A DNA stretch of 64,000 bases from Nothophaeocryptopus gaeumannii. Its lineage: Eukaryota > Ascomycota > Dothideomycetes > Mycosphaerellales > Mycosphaerellaceae. The notes under the pieces are model-generated. The model was not told the DNA's origin. It was given only the letters and a program-made list of their open reading frames with translations, and searched no databases. How positions within the stretch are numbered: position 1 is the first letter of the stretch; each line of letters begins with the position of its first letter. This document shows positions 41,505 through 52,099 of the stretch, piece after piece. The stretch is from assembly GCA_031771865.1 (NCBI GenBank), contig JASISA010000023.1, positions 1,612,001 through 1,676,000 on the forward strand. Reading direction: 5' to 3'. The translations under genes were made by a program, and so were the position numbers.

Positions 41505-43463
41505 CTAGAAAGCCGCTTGACTCTCCGCCTCGCCATTGATGGCCCTCAACGCTTGCTCTGCGAGCTCGCTCCTCAAAGCTGCAGCCTCCGTCTCCCGCGT
41601 CATTCTGTCCCAGTCCCTTAGACTCCTCCTCTTCTTCGTCTCCTTTTCTTCAATTTGCCTCCGCAGCCGCTCTGCTTCGTCTTCAAGCTTGTTGAGCTTT
41701 GAGTGGTCGATGACCGGCTCGGCCTTTTGTCCGCCATCAATGATCTTTGGTAGACTCGCCAATACTGGGTGGACGTGGTTAGCGGTTGCAGTGGGAAGGG
41801 TAGGAACAGTTGGCCGGCGGCTGGCTTTCGGTCCCGTCGGCGCATCGGGCATATTAGTGTCGCCATTCGTAGCGCCGAAACGTGGATAATTTGAGGCAGT
41901 AGAACTGCTAGCTTGGCGAGGGAAAGCTGGAGGCTGCGTGGTCGAGAACGAGTTTCGTGGTCCAGATGGAGGCGGGCCGCCTGAAGGTCCCGTAGGCACG
42001 CTGAAGTTCTCAGACACGCTACGGTTGAAGCCTGTTTCTCCTCCTCCACGTCCGAAACCAGGCGCTCCTCCTCTTCCACCACGGAAGGAGCCACCAAAGC
42101 CACCTCTGCCTCGATGAGCGAAATCACCGTCGAAGCCTCCACGTCCTCTTGGTGCAAAGGCGCCTCGGGGAGCCATTCCGCCGCGAGGTCCGGAAGGAGG
42201 CATGCCGGCGCCTCTTGGACCTAAAGGTGCTGCTCCTGCTGCCGCGGGTCCAGTTGGGGGAGCCATGGGTGTTACTTGGCCACGCTGGCTGCTTGGGCCC
42301 GTCGGCGGTGCTCTGACAGGCAACGGGACGTCATCTTCGCGACGAGGTTCGCGAGGTGGAGGAATGGGCTCTCGATCTGCCGCATAGCTGCGATCATCTG
42401 CGTACCGACCATCCTGAGGTGTGCCGCGGCCCCTTGAGTCCAGGTCTCCAGCACGGTATGGCTCGCGAGTGTCGTATGAGTCGAGAGGTGCTCTCTCCTC
42501 TGCGGGTAGGTGAGCCATGCGACTTGGATGAACAGGCGGCGAGGATCGGCGAGACGAGGTCGCAGAGTTGACAGCCGATTCTTCTCGACTGAGATACTCC
42601 TGCCTGGCGTCTCGTGCAGGTGAGCGTGGCCTTCTCCAGTCGTCTACGGACCTTGGATCAATCCGCTCATTCCTAGCGAGAGGCGATCTTGAGCGTAGAC
42701 GGTAGCCCCTAGTTGCGCCGCCCACAGAAGGAGAGTATGCTCTTCGCTCGCGTGGATCAGGTGAGAAGCGGCGTCTAGGCGGGCTCACACCTCTGGAAGG
42801 AGGGTAGTCATCGTACCTTCCACGAGGCGGGCTTGCCAGTCTCTCGCGCTTGGCCAGAGGTGGTGTCCTCCTGCCTCTGCTGGATATGGGTGACGGCTCT
42901 CGCTCTCTCTTAAGCGGGACCTCACTGCGATCCCGATAGCGTGGCATTGGAGAACGTGCAGCCGGCGGCGCATATGCTCTGTCCCTATCATCGCGATAGT
43001 CGCGCGTGTCGCGGTAGTCTCTGTCATCTCTCACAGGCTCTCTCCTAAACAAGTCGTCTCTTGGCAAATCTTCTCTACGCGGCGGCGGCGATCGTGGCCT
43101 GCCTCTGTAGCTATCCCCTCCTCTTGGAATTCGATCATCGCGGAATCGTGCCGCCGAAGGTGAGCGTCGTCGGTATTCATCAACGCGGCGCGGAGGAGGC
43201 AAGCGGTCGTCTTCTCTTCTCGGCGGGAGTCGGTCATCGTCTCGTCTGGGAGGTGGGCTTCTGCTGCGTCCACCGCGAGGCGCTCTGTAAGTATCGGCGC
43301 GGTATGAGTCGTTATAGTCTGGTCTTCGAGGAGGTGATCGCGCCCGATAGCTGTCTCCGCCTAATCTTGACGGCGGCGTCCGTTCTCGCGCATTTCCGGG
43401 CCTATAGGATTGGCCTCGACCGGTGCCGTATTGGTCTTCGGGTGGAATATCGCGTCTTTGCAT
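41505..43463 (-). CDS. Arg/Ser- and RGG-rich protein, probable RNA-processing factor
   Basis: One exon for 652 residues. The first 330 residues are dominated by Arg, Ser, Asp, Tyr and Pro with many RSPP, DDR and RDYRD repeats, like SR-matrix proteins of the spliceosome. Residues about 370-470 are Pro/Gly-rich, including RGG/RGRGGF boxes (RGAFAPRGRGGFDG) that usually bind RNA and are methylated. The C-terminal 75 residues form a charged coiled coil (KLEDEAERLRRQIEEKETKKRR) ending ALRAINGEAESQAAF. No RRM or other folded domain is evident. The start Met at 43463 is the first in frame after a plausible acceptor AG, so a 5' untranslated intron is possible. The family could not be named; role in splicing or mRNP assembly is inference from composition. 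Confidence 0.7.
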   Translation of the reverse strand: MQRRDIPPEDQYGTGRGQSYRPGNARERTPPSRLGGDSYRARSPPRRPDYNDSYRADTYRAPRGGRSRSPPPRRDDDRLPPRREDDRLPPPRRVDEYRRRSPSAARFRDDRIPRGGDSYRGRPRSPPPRREDLPRDDLFRREPVRDDRDYRDTRDYRDDRDRAYAPPAARSPMPRYRDRSEVPLKREREPSPISSRGRRTPPLAKRERLASPPRGRYDDYPPSRGVSPPRRRFSPDPRERRAYSPSVGGATRGYRLRSRSPLARNERIDPRSVDDWRRPRSPARDARQEYLSREESAVNSATSSRRSSPPVHPSRMAHLPAEERAPLDSYDTREPYRAGDLDSRGRGTPQDGRYADDRSYAADREPIPPPREPRREDDVPLPVRAPPTGPSSQRGQVTPMAPPTGPAAAGAAPLGPRGAGMPPSGPRGGMAPRGAFAPRGRGGFDGDFAHRGRGGFGGSFRGGRGGAPGFGRGGGETGFNRSVSENFSVPTGPSGGPPPSGPRNSFSTTQPPAFPRQASSSTASNYPRFGATNGDTNMPDAPTGPKASRRPTVPTLPTATANHVHPVLASLPKIIDGGQKAEPVIDHSKLNKLEDEAERLRRQIEEKETKKRRSLRDWDRMTRETEAAALRSELAEQALRAINGEAESQAAF

Positions 43464-44026
43464 CTTCAGTCAGTGTCTCCTCAATGCTGATCGTGAAATG
43501 TCTAAAGCGTCTCCAATGTGCATGGTCTTGGCTAGGTTCGTAGAGGTTCAGGGGACCCGTTCCGATCCATTTACAACTTTTGCTGATGGATGGCTTTGCT
43601 GGTGAACGAAAGTCGTGACTCGAATTACTCACCTTCTATCCATGCCAGAATATCCTGCGGGAGATATGCGTATGGATATCGATGTCGACGATATCAAGCT
43701 GGGCGCAGGTTGCAGGGCAATATCGGCTGCAAGGTAAGAATCCCGCTGCGTCACGTGCGAAGCTCTGCTGTTCTGGTCGCATCGACCACTTGCGGTGCAT
43801 TTCCACCTTCTCAACATCTCCCTTGTTCAACCGCAAACCGTCTGCTCGAAGTCGATGTTTGAATCGTAAGTAAACTCGTCGTGGTTGGCGTATTCAACAT
43901 GGTAGTGCCATCATATCCTCGAATCCGTCTCGGATGCTATGTCCTCCTTAACGAGTCTGATCATTATACAACGCAGGTCCATCAACCCGCAGAATCATCT
44001 CTTCGCCCCCAAGCTGCTCATCCAGA
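43464..44026. other. Intergenic; possible short spliced plus-strand exon
   Basis: 563 bases upstream of the RS-rich gene and downstream of SF3B2. On the plus strand, ATG at 43642 opens MPEYPAGDMRMDIDVDDIKL and runs 31 codons to a consensus GTAAG donor at about 43735. No convincing downstream exon could be joined before SF3B2 sequence begins on the other strand, so no gene is called. Confidence 0.3.
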
Positions 44027-45871
44027 CTATCTCCGTCCTCCCCTCTGCGCTCGCTCCTTGTCCCTCTTCTGTCTCTTTGCACTCTCCTCCGCCACCAAAC
44101 CACTCAAATCCTCAGAATCCACGCCGCCCTTCCAGCCTCCTGTGTTCTCCTGCGCTCGCTGCGCCTCGTACATCCTCTGCAAATCCTCTTTACTCATTTT
44201 GCCCTCACGCATCAACGCTTCCACGTCCATTGACACATCCACATCGCCCACCTTCCTCTTACTGCCTCGCTGTTCCTGGCCAAGTATGGGCACGTTGGAA
44301 GGAGGCGCATGACCGCCGGACAGATCGTAAGCGCGCTCGCCACCGAAGAAGCCTTCTGCTCGAATGGAGCGCTCGTTGAGCACAGTACCCGCCGATCGAG
44401 GATGATTCGAAGCCTCCGTTTCCGTGCCGAACCGCTGTTTCCGCAGAGTGACATCGTCTGGCATGCCTCGACCGCCAGGAAGGTCTGTTGGGACTGTGCT
44501 CGTGAAACCACCTGGTGTCTCGGTACCGCCGTATGGAGTCTCCAGTCCAGTCCGTCTGCCCGACTCCTCATCCTCGTCCTCTTCGTCGCCCTCCTCGTCT
44601 TCCTCTTCCTCTTCCTCCTCCTCTTCATCGTCTTCTGGTGGTTGAAGCTCGCCCCAAAGAGCCTTATCTACCGGCTCTGCTCCACCCTCAAGCTGTTTAC
44701 TCTCATCTTTCACATCAGAAAGGCCAAAGACATCACCTCCAAATAGTGGTCTGTTCTGGTCATCGACCGGGGGCTTTCCGTATCCACCCGGATGGAAGCC
44801 CCACTGTGCTCCAGGTGGAGGTGGAGCATTCAGGCCGGGGAGTTTTAGAGCTGGGTACGAAGGAGGTGGTCCGACTTTCTGTTGGTTGATGAGCCAAGGA
44901 GGTGGCGCGCCTGGTGGCATGTTGAGAGCCTCTTTCAGCTCTTCGCTCAGCTCGCCAGGTCGGAGATGTCGCAAATTCGTCTCGAACTCCTTGCCTTCAT
45001 AGTAGACCTCGCCATATCGCGTTAAGCTCGGCTTCGTTTGTCGTCGGAAGAACGCTTCGTAGAGTTTCTGGTAGTCGATATCCAGTTTGCCAGTCTTTCC
45101 TTGCACGCGCTCTCGTGCCCTTTGCTTCAAGCTGGCCTCTGCCTGCTTTTCAAGTACTGCGTCGCGCATCTCCGCAATTCCAGTCTCCGCAATAAATTTG
45201 GGTAAAGCAAAGCCTGGCTTTTCTATACCACGCTTGCTGCTCAGGTACTCACGCTTCAAGCTCCAGTGTGTGGGTACAGGGACGACGTTGCGCGAGCTCT
45301 TGATGTTGACCAGTAGCCGCGGATCTTGCGCTGAAGTATCCGTCCAGTCTACGATCTCAGGCTTCCGCACGATAGCCTTCAACTCAGCAATACTGAGCTT
45401 GTTAGCTGCCTTGCGCGCCTTTTTGGAAAGCCGCTTCTTCGTCTCCTCTTCTTCTTCCTCATCTTGGATATTGTCATCGTCATCGTAGAAGACTTCGGGC
45501 TTCTCTGGCTCCTTCAGCGCGAGGTCCTGCTTGTCTTCCTCCTTGAACTTTGCGAAGATGTCGGCGAATTGGGAATAGAGTGGGTCGTCGACGGACAAGT
45601 CGTCCAGTATGTCGGTGCTCGGCACATCTTGTACGGGATCATTGGAAGCAGGCTCTACCGGCTGGGGTGGATCTGTAGTCTCTGACCGGCCAAGAGTCTC
45701 GGTTTCTGAAGGCGCAACAGATGTCTACATTTGATTAGTATCGCAAGCTGGACTAGAAACGCCACGGTGAATTACCTCGCGCTTCTGCTGCTTCTTCTTC
45801 GCCCGACGCTGCTCATTTTTGGTTGGCTTGCGCGCCTTTGCTGCAGGTTGTTCGGCGATGACGCCGGGCAT
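44027..45871 (-). CDS. CUS1: Splicing factor 3b subunit 2 (SF3B2 / Sap145 / Cus1)
   Basis: U2 snRNP subunit that contacts pre-mRNA near the branch site and binds SF3b49. Two exons (45776-45871 and 44027-45724, intron 45725-45775) give 597 residues, close to fission yeast Sap145. Exon 1 supplies a Lys/Arg/Gln-rich N-terminus starting MPGVIAEQPA. The DUF382 region spans about residues 165-290 (DWTDTSAQDPRLLVNIKSSR, VPVPTHWSLKREYL, KPGFALPKFI), followed by the PSP proline-rich domain at about 295-350 (GELSEELKEALNMPPGAPPPW). A long acidic Glu/Asp run follows near residues 390-415. All conserved blocks are intact. The gene lies next to an RS-rich gene on the same strand; co-location of two RNA-processing genes is noted but may be chance. 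Confidence 0.94.
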
Positions 45872-46213
45872 GTTCGCCTACCTTGACACTGTTCTCCCAC
45901 TCTCGTTATTCAATTGTCGCTATATCAAGGGAGGAATGAGCGTCCAGTGGGCGAGATCAAGTCAATTGTTGCAGAGCGCGGTTGGAGGATGTCCAGGTGA
46001 ACTTCAACGCCGAGCAAGAGGTTGCAGATCTCGCGAGCTGCATCACGTGATGATGCCTCAGTGGCTTATGCACAAAGCAGTGCTGCACAAATCGAGCAGA
46101 CGGCGATGGAGAGAAGGTTGAGCTAATAAGAGGCTACGAGTCTGGTATCAAAAGAAAGTAGGAACGCCTGAACTCCACTCATCCCATATGGACTCATTAC
46201 TATGCCGAAAGCC
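45872..46213. other. Intergenic upstream of SF3B2
   Basis: 342 bases between the SF3B2 start and the 3' end of the HET-like gene. No gene is seen. Confidence 0.45.
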
Positions 46214-49200
46214 TCAAACCTCACGCACATCAAGCATCCTTCTCTTCAAACCAAATCTGACCCTACTCACTCGATCCATTAGCGACTTTGTGGGTGTCGG
46301 CATACGGATCACAGTCTCGCGGTAGCAAGTCGCCGTCTCCCACTCATAGCTCACACCGACAGCTCGCTGCATGCCTCCCTCTTCGCCAGCAAGAAGGAAA
46401 GCCACGGGAGGCCGAAGAGCTTGAAACATCGTCACCTCCATGTTCCCAGTATCTACAATTGTGAATACACGCATATCTCCTGGCTGAGCGTGGACAGCAT
46501 GGTTGATCATCTGCTTGACTTCTGGGTCAGTTGTCGGATCGACTCCAATGCACTCGCCATGGTCGTTGCGTCGATGGCGAGAGAGCGGCGAAGAGTAAGG
46601 TGCCCAGTCGAGACGGCCGAAGTTGGTACCAAATAGCTGTCGTTCGATAGTCTGGATGTCCAGGTGTCCCTCGAAACCGAAGAGCCAAGGCTGCGTATAC
46701 CAGAACTTGCCGCCGTAGAGGTAGCGGACCACATACGGAGCTGCTATGATCGCAATGATTGAGTAGACCAGCAGTATGGCGCCGGCGGCGGTGTTCGCAT
46801 TGATAGTGGTGTTGCCATTGGCATCGTAAACGGTACCCTGGGTAGAACCAACACCAAGAAGTGCTACCGCAATCCAGAAGAAGAGTGGCGCAAGGTGCTC
46901 AACCAGTTGGATGAAGATTCGTTTCCAAGAAGGCATTGTCAGATTCTTCACGCGCTCGAACGACTTCCACCTGACGTTGGCACCCCGCAGGCCGTCCTAA
47001 GATCAGGTGTCAGTTCGAGTCTACGAAAATACGTTGCGTGACTTACAATGATGACGGTGTCGGCATGCCCGACACCAGCAACTTGACAGGTTGGATATAT
47101 ATCCCACAATTTGCAACTCCAAGCATCATCCATATTACTCCAGTGCTGGTTTGCATCTTTGGGTAAGGTCGAGATAAGGCGCTCCAGCAACATGTCGCTA
47201 TCGTTAGCCATGCTGAGCCTCGCGAAGGCCTGCATAGCAGAATCGGATCCGTCAATCTTTGGTCGAAGTCGCAATAGTCCCATGAGCGCGTACGAGTGGT
47301 CGCCAGCGAGATATTCGGATGTCGAGCGATTGTACAAGCAGCGAAGTGCCAGCGTCACCAGCTCCAGGCGGCTCAGTGTCAGGCTGCCCTCGTAGTGGTC
47401 AACCAGCTGCCTTGACACATCCGCATCTGACCAGACGGAAGCTGCAAATTGCTTCTTTGGCATCAAGAGCAGCTCCTTGTCCCCTCGAGGATAAATCTTG
47501 ATGTTGTGTCCTGGAGACAGCAACACTTCTGGGTAAGTCCACATTCGACTTCCCCATTCACGAAGTTGCATGTCCATTGTCGGGAGCTCAGATCGATAAC
47601 TTGGCCCTACTGCAATGACGAGCGAGTGAGCTCCGCGAATCACGTCGCTGATTCTGTAGACATCCTCTTCCATCTGATCTGCGTCTGGCATGCAGCTACA
47701 TCCGACCCAGTATGCACTCATACCAGCATCTTTGGCGGCGCGCTTGGCAATCTCATGCAGGGCCTCCATATCATCTTTCGAGTCGTGAGAGAATTGCCTT
47801 GATGTATATGCGATGAAAATGTACTCCACCGGCTGACCAGGATGGCGAGAGGTCCACTCTTCGACGTCTCGGATGGTAATCTCGTCCTTCTCGCCCATGA
47901 AGCACAGATACCTGGGTCGCAGCGCTCGCTGCTTCTCTGGATTGACTTCGCTTCCCAGTCGTCGACCAGTGACTTGCCAATCGTCCTCGGCAGCGTTGCG
48001 AGCAATCTTAGGGTAGGTGTAGTGCTTGTATGGAAAGACATCGTAATGTCCGCTGTTGCGCTCTTGCCCACTCACGTCTCCAGGGAACAAAAGCTAGGCT
48101 GGTCAGACGAGATCTTTACGCGGCTTGCTGAAAGACATACCATGATCGAAAGAGCGACCGTAGACGGGATCCATTTCGCCACCGCAGTCCAGTAATCTCC
48201 AGCGTGCACCTTACCGTGAGTGTAGTCGAAGTGGTCTAAAGCGTCACGTCAGTAAGATGCGGCGAAGCACGGATGGGAGCACACACTCGTTGGCCACACT
48301 ACAGAATCGTCAGTATGTGTCTTCTACAACTCTGCATTATTTCATGTCATGACTGACCTGCGATTCTCAGCATATATGGGCTGACATTGCGGATGAATGT
48401 CCGCATGTAAGTCGACTGATTCCTCGCCTTGTAAATATCATCGGTTGTTTGCACGATCAGGGGCTTCACACGACCGTCGTATGGGCTGAGATATCGATCG
48501 TCCGCAACTCCGTTCCACTCACGGCCCAAGACATCCTGATGGCGATGCTTCTGATGAGTGTCGTATCTGTACGTTGGCTTGATGTGGGCATTTGGGTACT
48601 CCAGGCGCCAGCTGTTGTCGCGATGAAAGATGTTGCCATAGTTTGCAAGTCGAGTTGGGACAGGCTTCTACAAAATGTCAGGTTTACTTGGAGAAGGTGG
48701 CGATGTTGGGACAGTCCGAATTATCAATCTACATACCCCTTGCCGATTGACATCGATTCCCTTGGTTTTCTATATTGACATCAATCAAAGACCCTCATGA
48801 GCAAAGCTTGCGCAGAATGCGTACCACCAATGACTCGTCCCGCACAGGAGTGCTGTAATCCAGAGGCAGGACGGTGATCATTTCGTCGCGCTTCTAGGGG
48901 TTTGGTCAGCGAAGCAATCGGCAATGCTGGGACTTTGTAGTCGCATACCAGTTCCTCTTCAGAATATGGTAACGACACGCCCTTCAACGGCGATGCCACA
49001 GGCGTGATGTTATTTCCACCAGGCACGTATCCTCCACCGTGTCGGTCGCCCTGATGTCAAATGTCAGCAAGATGAGCGATTCTACTTTTCTGCCTAGACC
49101 TATTTGGACAGGGTAATTTTCTTGCCCGGGCACAAATCCTCCGCCATGACGATTGTGGGTAGCCTTGAACTCCCATCAGCATAGCTTATATCTTTGCCTA

Positions 49201-49218
49201 CGCAGGGCTACTTACCAT
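46214..49218 (-). CDS. Ten-exon HET-like domain membrane protein
   Basis: Protein of 836 residues, function unknown. Exons on the minus strand: 49216-49218 (ATG only), 49110-49163, 48949-49050, 48822-48893, 48737-48769, 48358-48667, 48287-48298 (12 bases), 48141-48235, 47047-48093 and 46214-46996; every join keeps frame and uses GT-AG. The N-terminus has two related segments, NRHGGGFVPG and DRHGGGYVPG, on separate exons. Residues about 310-420 recall a divergent HET (heterokaryon incompatibility) domain: VEYIFIAYTS, AYWVGCSCMPDADQ (354-367), VYRISDVIRGA and SRMWTYPEV (409-417) occupy the places of the HET blocks. Two membrane helices follow at about 611-628 and 646-666. In other fungi HET domains act in self/non-self recognition; whether this one does is inference. 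The small first exons are the least certain part. Confidence 0.7.
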
Positions 49219-50974
49219 GTTGATGCTCTGTTATCTTGGTGGAGAACGAGGTTTAAGGAAAAGATTGACAACGGAAGAGCACTCATATATCTTACTTCGC
49301 TTGCGCTCTAGCATCGGCTGATCAGCGCCCAATTGCAAGAACTCTACCAGTACCAATAGTCTAGGCCATTACCGACGCTCGCATGATGTTTTGGAGCGGC
49401 CCCGAACGCCCAGCATGCTGAAGAACTTCCGCAACGGGTCGCTGCCAAGGACATATCCGAGAACTGAAGCGCTGTTCAGATGAGGCTGACCACGATTGGC
49501 CAGGCGTTACGCCACTATTGCTTTTCGTGCAACCTGTCTAAGCCGCAATGTTGAGTCCTCGCGTGCGCGCCCGATATCTTATTTGGTAGCTTGTTCGGAT
49601 GTAGTTCAGCCGCAATGTTGCAAATCTGGAGGTGCCTTGCATTGATCCTGGAGGTGGATCCAGAACTGTACACGAAGGATTCCGAACCGAAGAGCCTGGC
49701 AATTTCCTGCACCCACCTTGTCATGACCGAAGACAGGTCTTTATGGTATGCTGAGCAGGTAAGTCAGGCGTAACGTTCCTACTATGTTCTTAGACCTTCG
49801 AGGAAACATGTATTGCGCTTGCCATCTGCAGGCCATGACTCGCCTCAGAAGACGTGCGTGACAGATCCAGGGGGGAGATATTGCTACGAACTGCAGCAGC
49901 TAATCCCGTCAGTCGAGCTATATATACGCAGCCTGAAACTTGGGCGCCGCTTGTACACTGCTTTGTGATGGTCTGATCCGGAGATCGCTCCAGGAGCGAC
50001 GGGCGTGGTTGAGAGGCTGCACGCCAAGCATGCGGGCAATGGTGGCTGCATGTTCGAGAACAGACGGCAAGGCAATGTATGGTCAAGGGCTTGGTATGGA
50101 GCACTTTCGCGCGCCTTCAGTGAAAAAGGAAGAGGTGGATGGAGAAGAGGAGAAGCAGTAAGGTGAGAAGGGGCAAGTTCAGTGAGAGTTGGAGCTGGCA
50201 CGCGAAAGCGAAACCTTCTTGGCAGGCACGGATCATCCACGGTAGGCATTTCCTCTCTCCTGAGTCCAACTTCTTCGGTAAGCACTACGCATGACCATCC
50301 GTATAGCCCGTGACCAAACTAGACGGCACACACGATTGACAGACTCTCTTCTCCCCATGGGCTCAATCCCTCGGGCTACTCAAAGGATCGTTATGGACAA
50401 GCTTCTCCCATCGTCGGAGAGGCCTAAGATTCTGGACTGTTCAAAATAGGTTGCAATTCAAGCCTTGACGATACATATGGTAGTTAGCCAAGGATCAATG
50501 ACTTGAGAGCTAAATACAAATGGCCGCATGTCGATGTTTGATGACAAGGTCTGCCTGTCTGCTCATCCGTCTGCCGTTGCGTGGTCACTCTGAGTGGCAC
50601 CCTTGACATAGTATAAGGAGTCCGGACGTCTGCAAGAGAAGCTCTCTTGAGCCAACTTTCGAGTCTTCGATTGGAACATTCAATAGAAGTAAGTAATGGG
50701 GAAGAAAATACCATTGGAGAAGAGCAGTGTACAGTCATGTCCACACATGATGGCAGCGGTCTCGTTCACTTCGCAATGATCACATGCATCCACAATCGCA
50801 TCTGCATTGTCCGTGCTCAGCGGTTCGAGGACCGGTCACATCATCACCCTGAGCTCAGTCTGCTGCTGTCGCACGCATCCCACTTGTGGAGCCCTCATCA
50901 CCAGCACGATATCATCCACTTGACTTGATTCCGATAATCATGTCGACCGTGCGACATATCTCGCACAGCCGAAC
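49219..50974. other. Long intergenic stretch, no gene seen
   Basis: 1.75 kb. Open frames up to 133 codons occur on both strands (for example minus 50285-49884) but overlap each other and show no domain or splice-supported continuation. No transposon ends, tRNA or repeat were recognised. Confidence 0.35.
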
Positions 50975-52099
50975 ATGGCGACAACCTCAGCCTTGGGTGT
51001 TTCCAATGATCCAGTACCTGACCCCGAGATGCTCGCCTCAGACAACGGCATGCCCCACAAGCTCCCGGCCGAAATGCTGAATCGTATCTTTGAGATGGGC
51101 CTGATTGCAGAAGGCCCCATCAGCATCGCACGTCGCGGAACACAAAACTCAAACTACGACATGAAGAGAAACCGGAAGGTAAAACGGGCAATGACATACC
51201 ACATCGAAGCCCGTGTTGCTTCTGACAACGTGAAAAAGTCCAAAAGCTGCGTGCGAAGATGTAAGCTCGACCGAGTCGTAGGCCGTGGGCTTCTTGGAGC
51301 AAGCAAAGCCATTCGACGGCTTGCGCTGCCCCATATTCTACGGATTGAACCACTTCTACTTCAAGGGAAAATAAGGCATTCGAGACAGTCCTCAATACAG
51401 CACCTGTAGCCTCTTCTCTGATGAGGCACATTGAGATCCTGCAGTTCGATGTCGCTAGGGAGAGCCTCCGCCGGCTGCAGAAGAGTGAGCAGGTAGAACG
51501 CCTCAAGATCACCTTCACCAAGAATACCTGCCGCTATGCGTCTGCGTCGTTGGGGGAGATCTGGCCTGCAATAAAGCCGTTCGTGGATTCGCGCGTCTAT
51601 TATTTTGAAGAAGCGTTTGGACCTGCTCGACATCAAGCTCGCCAAAGGCTTCAAGGTGTGGAGAACAAGGTGGGGACCCACTAAGATACAAGAAGAGGAG
51701 TTCATAAGCGAACTGATCAGTGAGTATCCTTGGGTTCGATGGTTGCGACGCTGCTAATCAATGTTAGACTGCACCTGCCGTGATTACTCAGTGGGACAGA
51801 GAGAAGTGTACAAACCATGGGCCTGGAATTCACTCATCCCGATTGGTGTCAACGGCCATCCGGAGCAATGGACACAGAGAATGATAATGCTTCCTTTAGC
51901 CGGACGGATCGGTGCTTCCGCGAACCTGATGTTATCGCAGACGGCATTGTATTCAGAAAGCAAAACCCAGGAGGGGTAATGGTGCGCCATCAAGCAGGAA
52001 TGATGATAGTGATGCGAATTGACGAGGTATGGTACCTCATTCTCCAAGGCGTAAGGTTAGCACGAGCAGCGTCACATAGGCTGCAACGGACAAGCTAGT
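50975..52099 (+). pseudogene. Decayed F-box-like gene
   Basis: Starts MATTSALGVSNDPVPDPEML, then HKLPAEMLNRIFEMGL (residues 28-43), which resembles the start of a fungal F-box. Typical following sequence appears but in changing frames: CPIFYGLNHFYFKG (about 51326-51370) is in a second frame ended by TAA, AFETVLNTAPVASSLMRHIEIL (from 51376) is in a third, and LDIKLAKGFKVWRTRWGP (from about 51630) in another. A normal intron follows at about 51720-51766, leading to YSVGQREVYKPWAWNSLIPI. The spacings between the first three frames are too short for introns, so at least two or three frameshifts are likely. Homologues are uncharacterised fungal F-box-like proteins. Confidence 0.5.

Noticed and set aside
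43061..43543. 160-codon plus-strand frame over the RS-rich gene
   Set aside because: Antisense shadow of repetitive Arg/Asp codons; no domain and no splice context.
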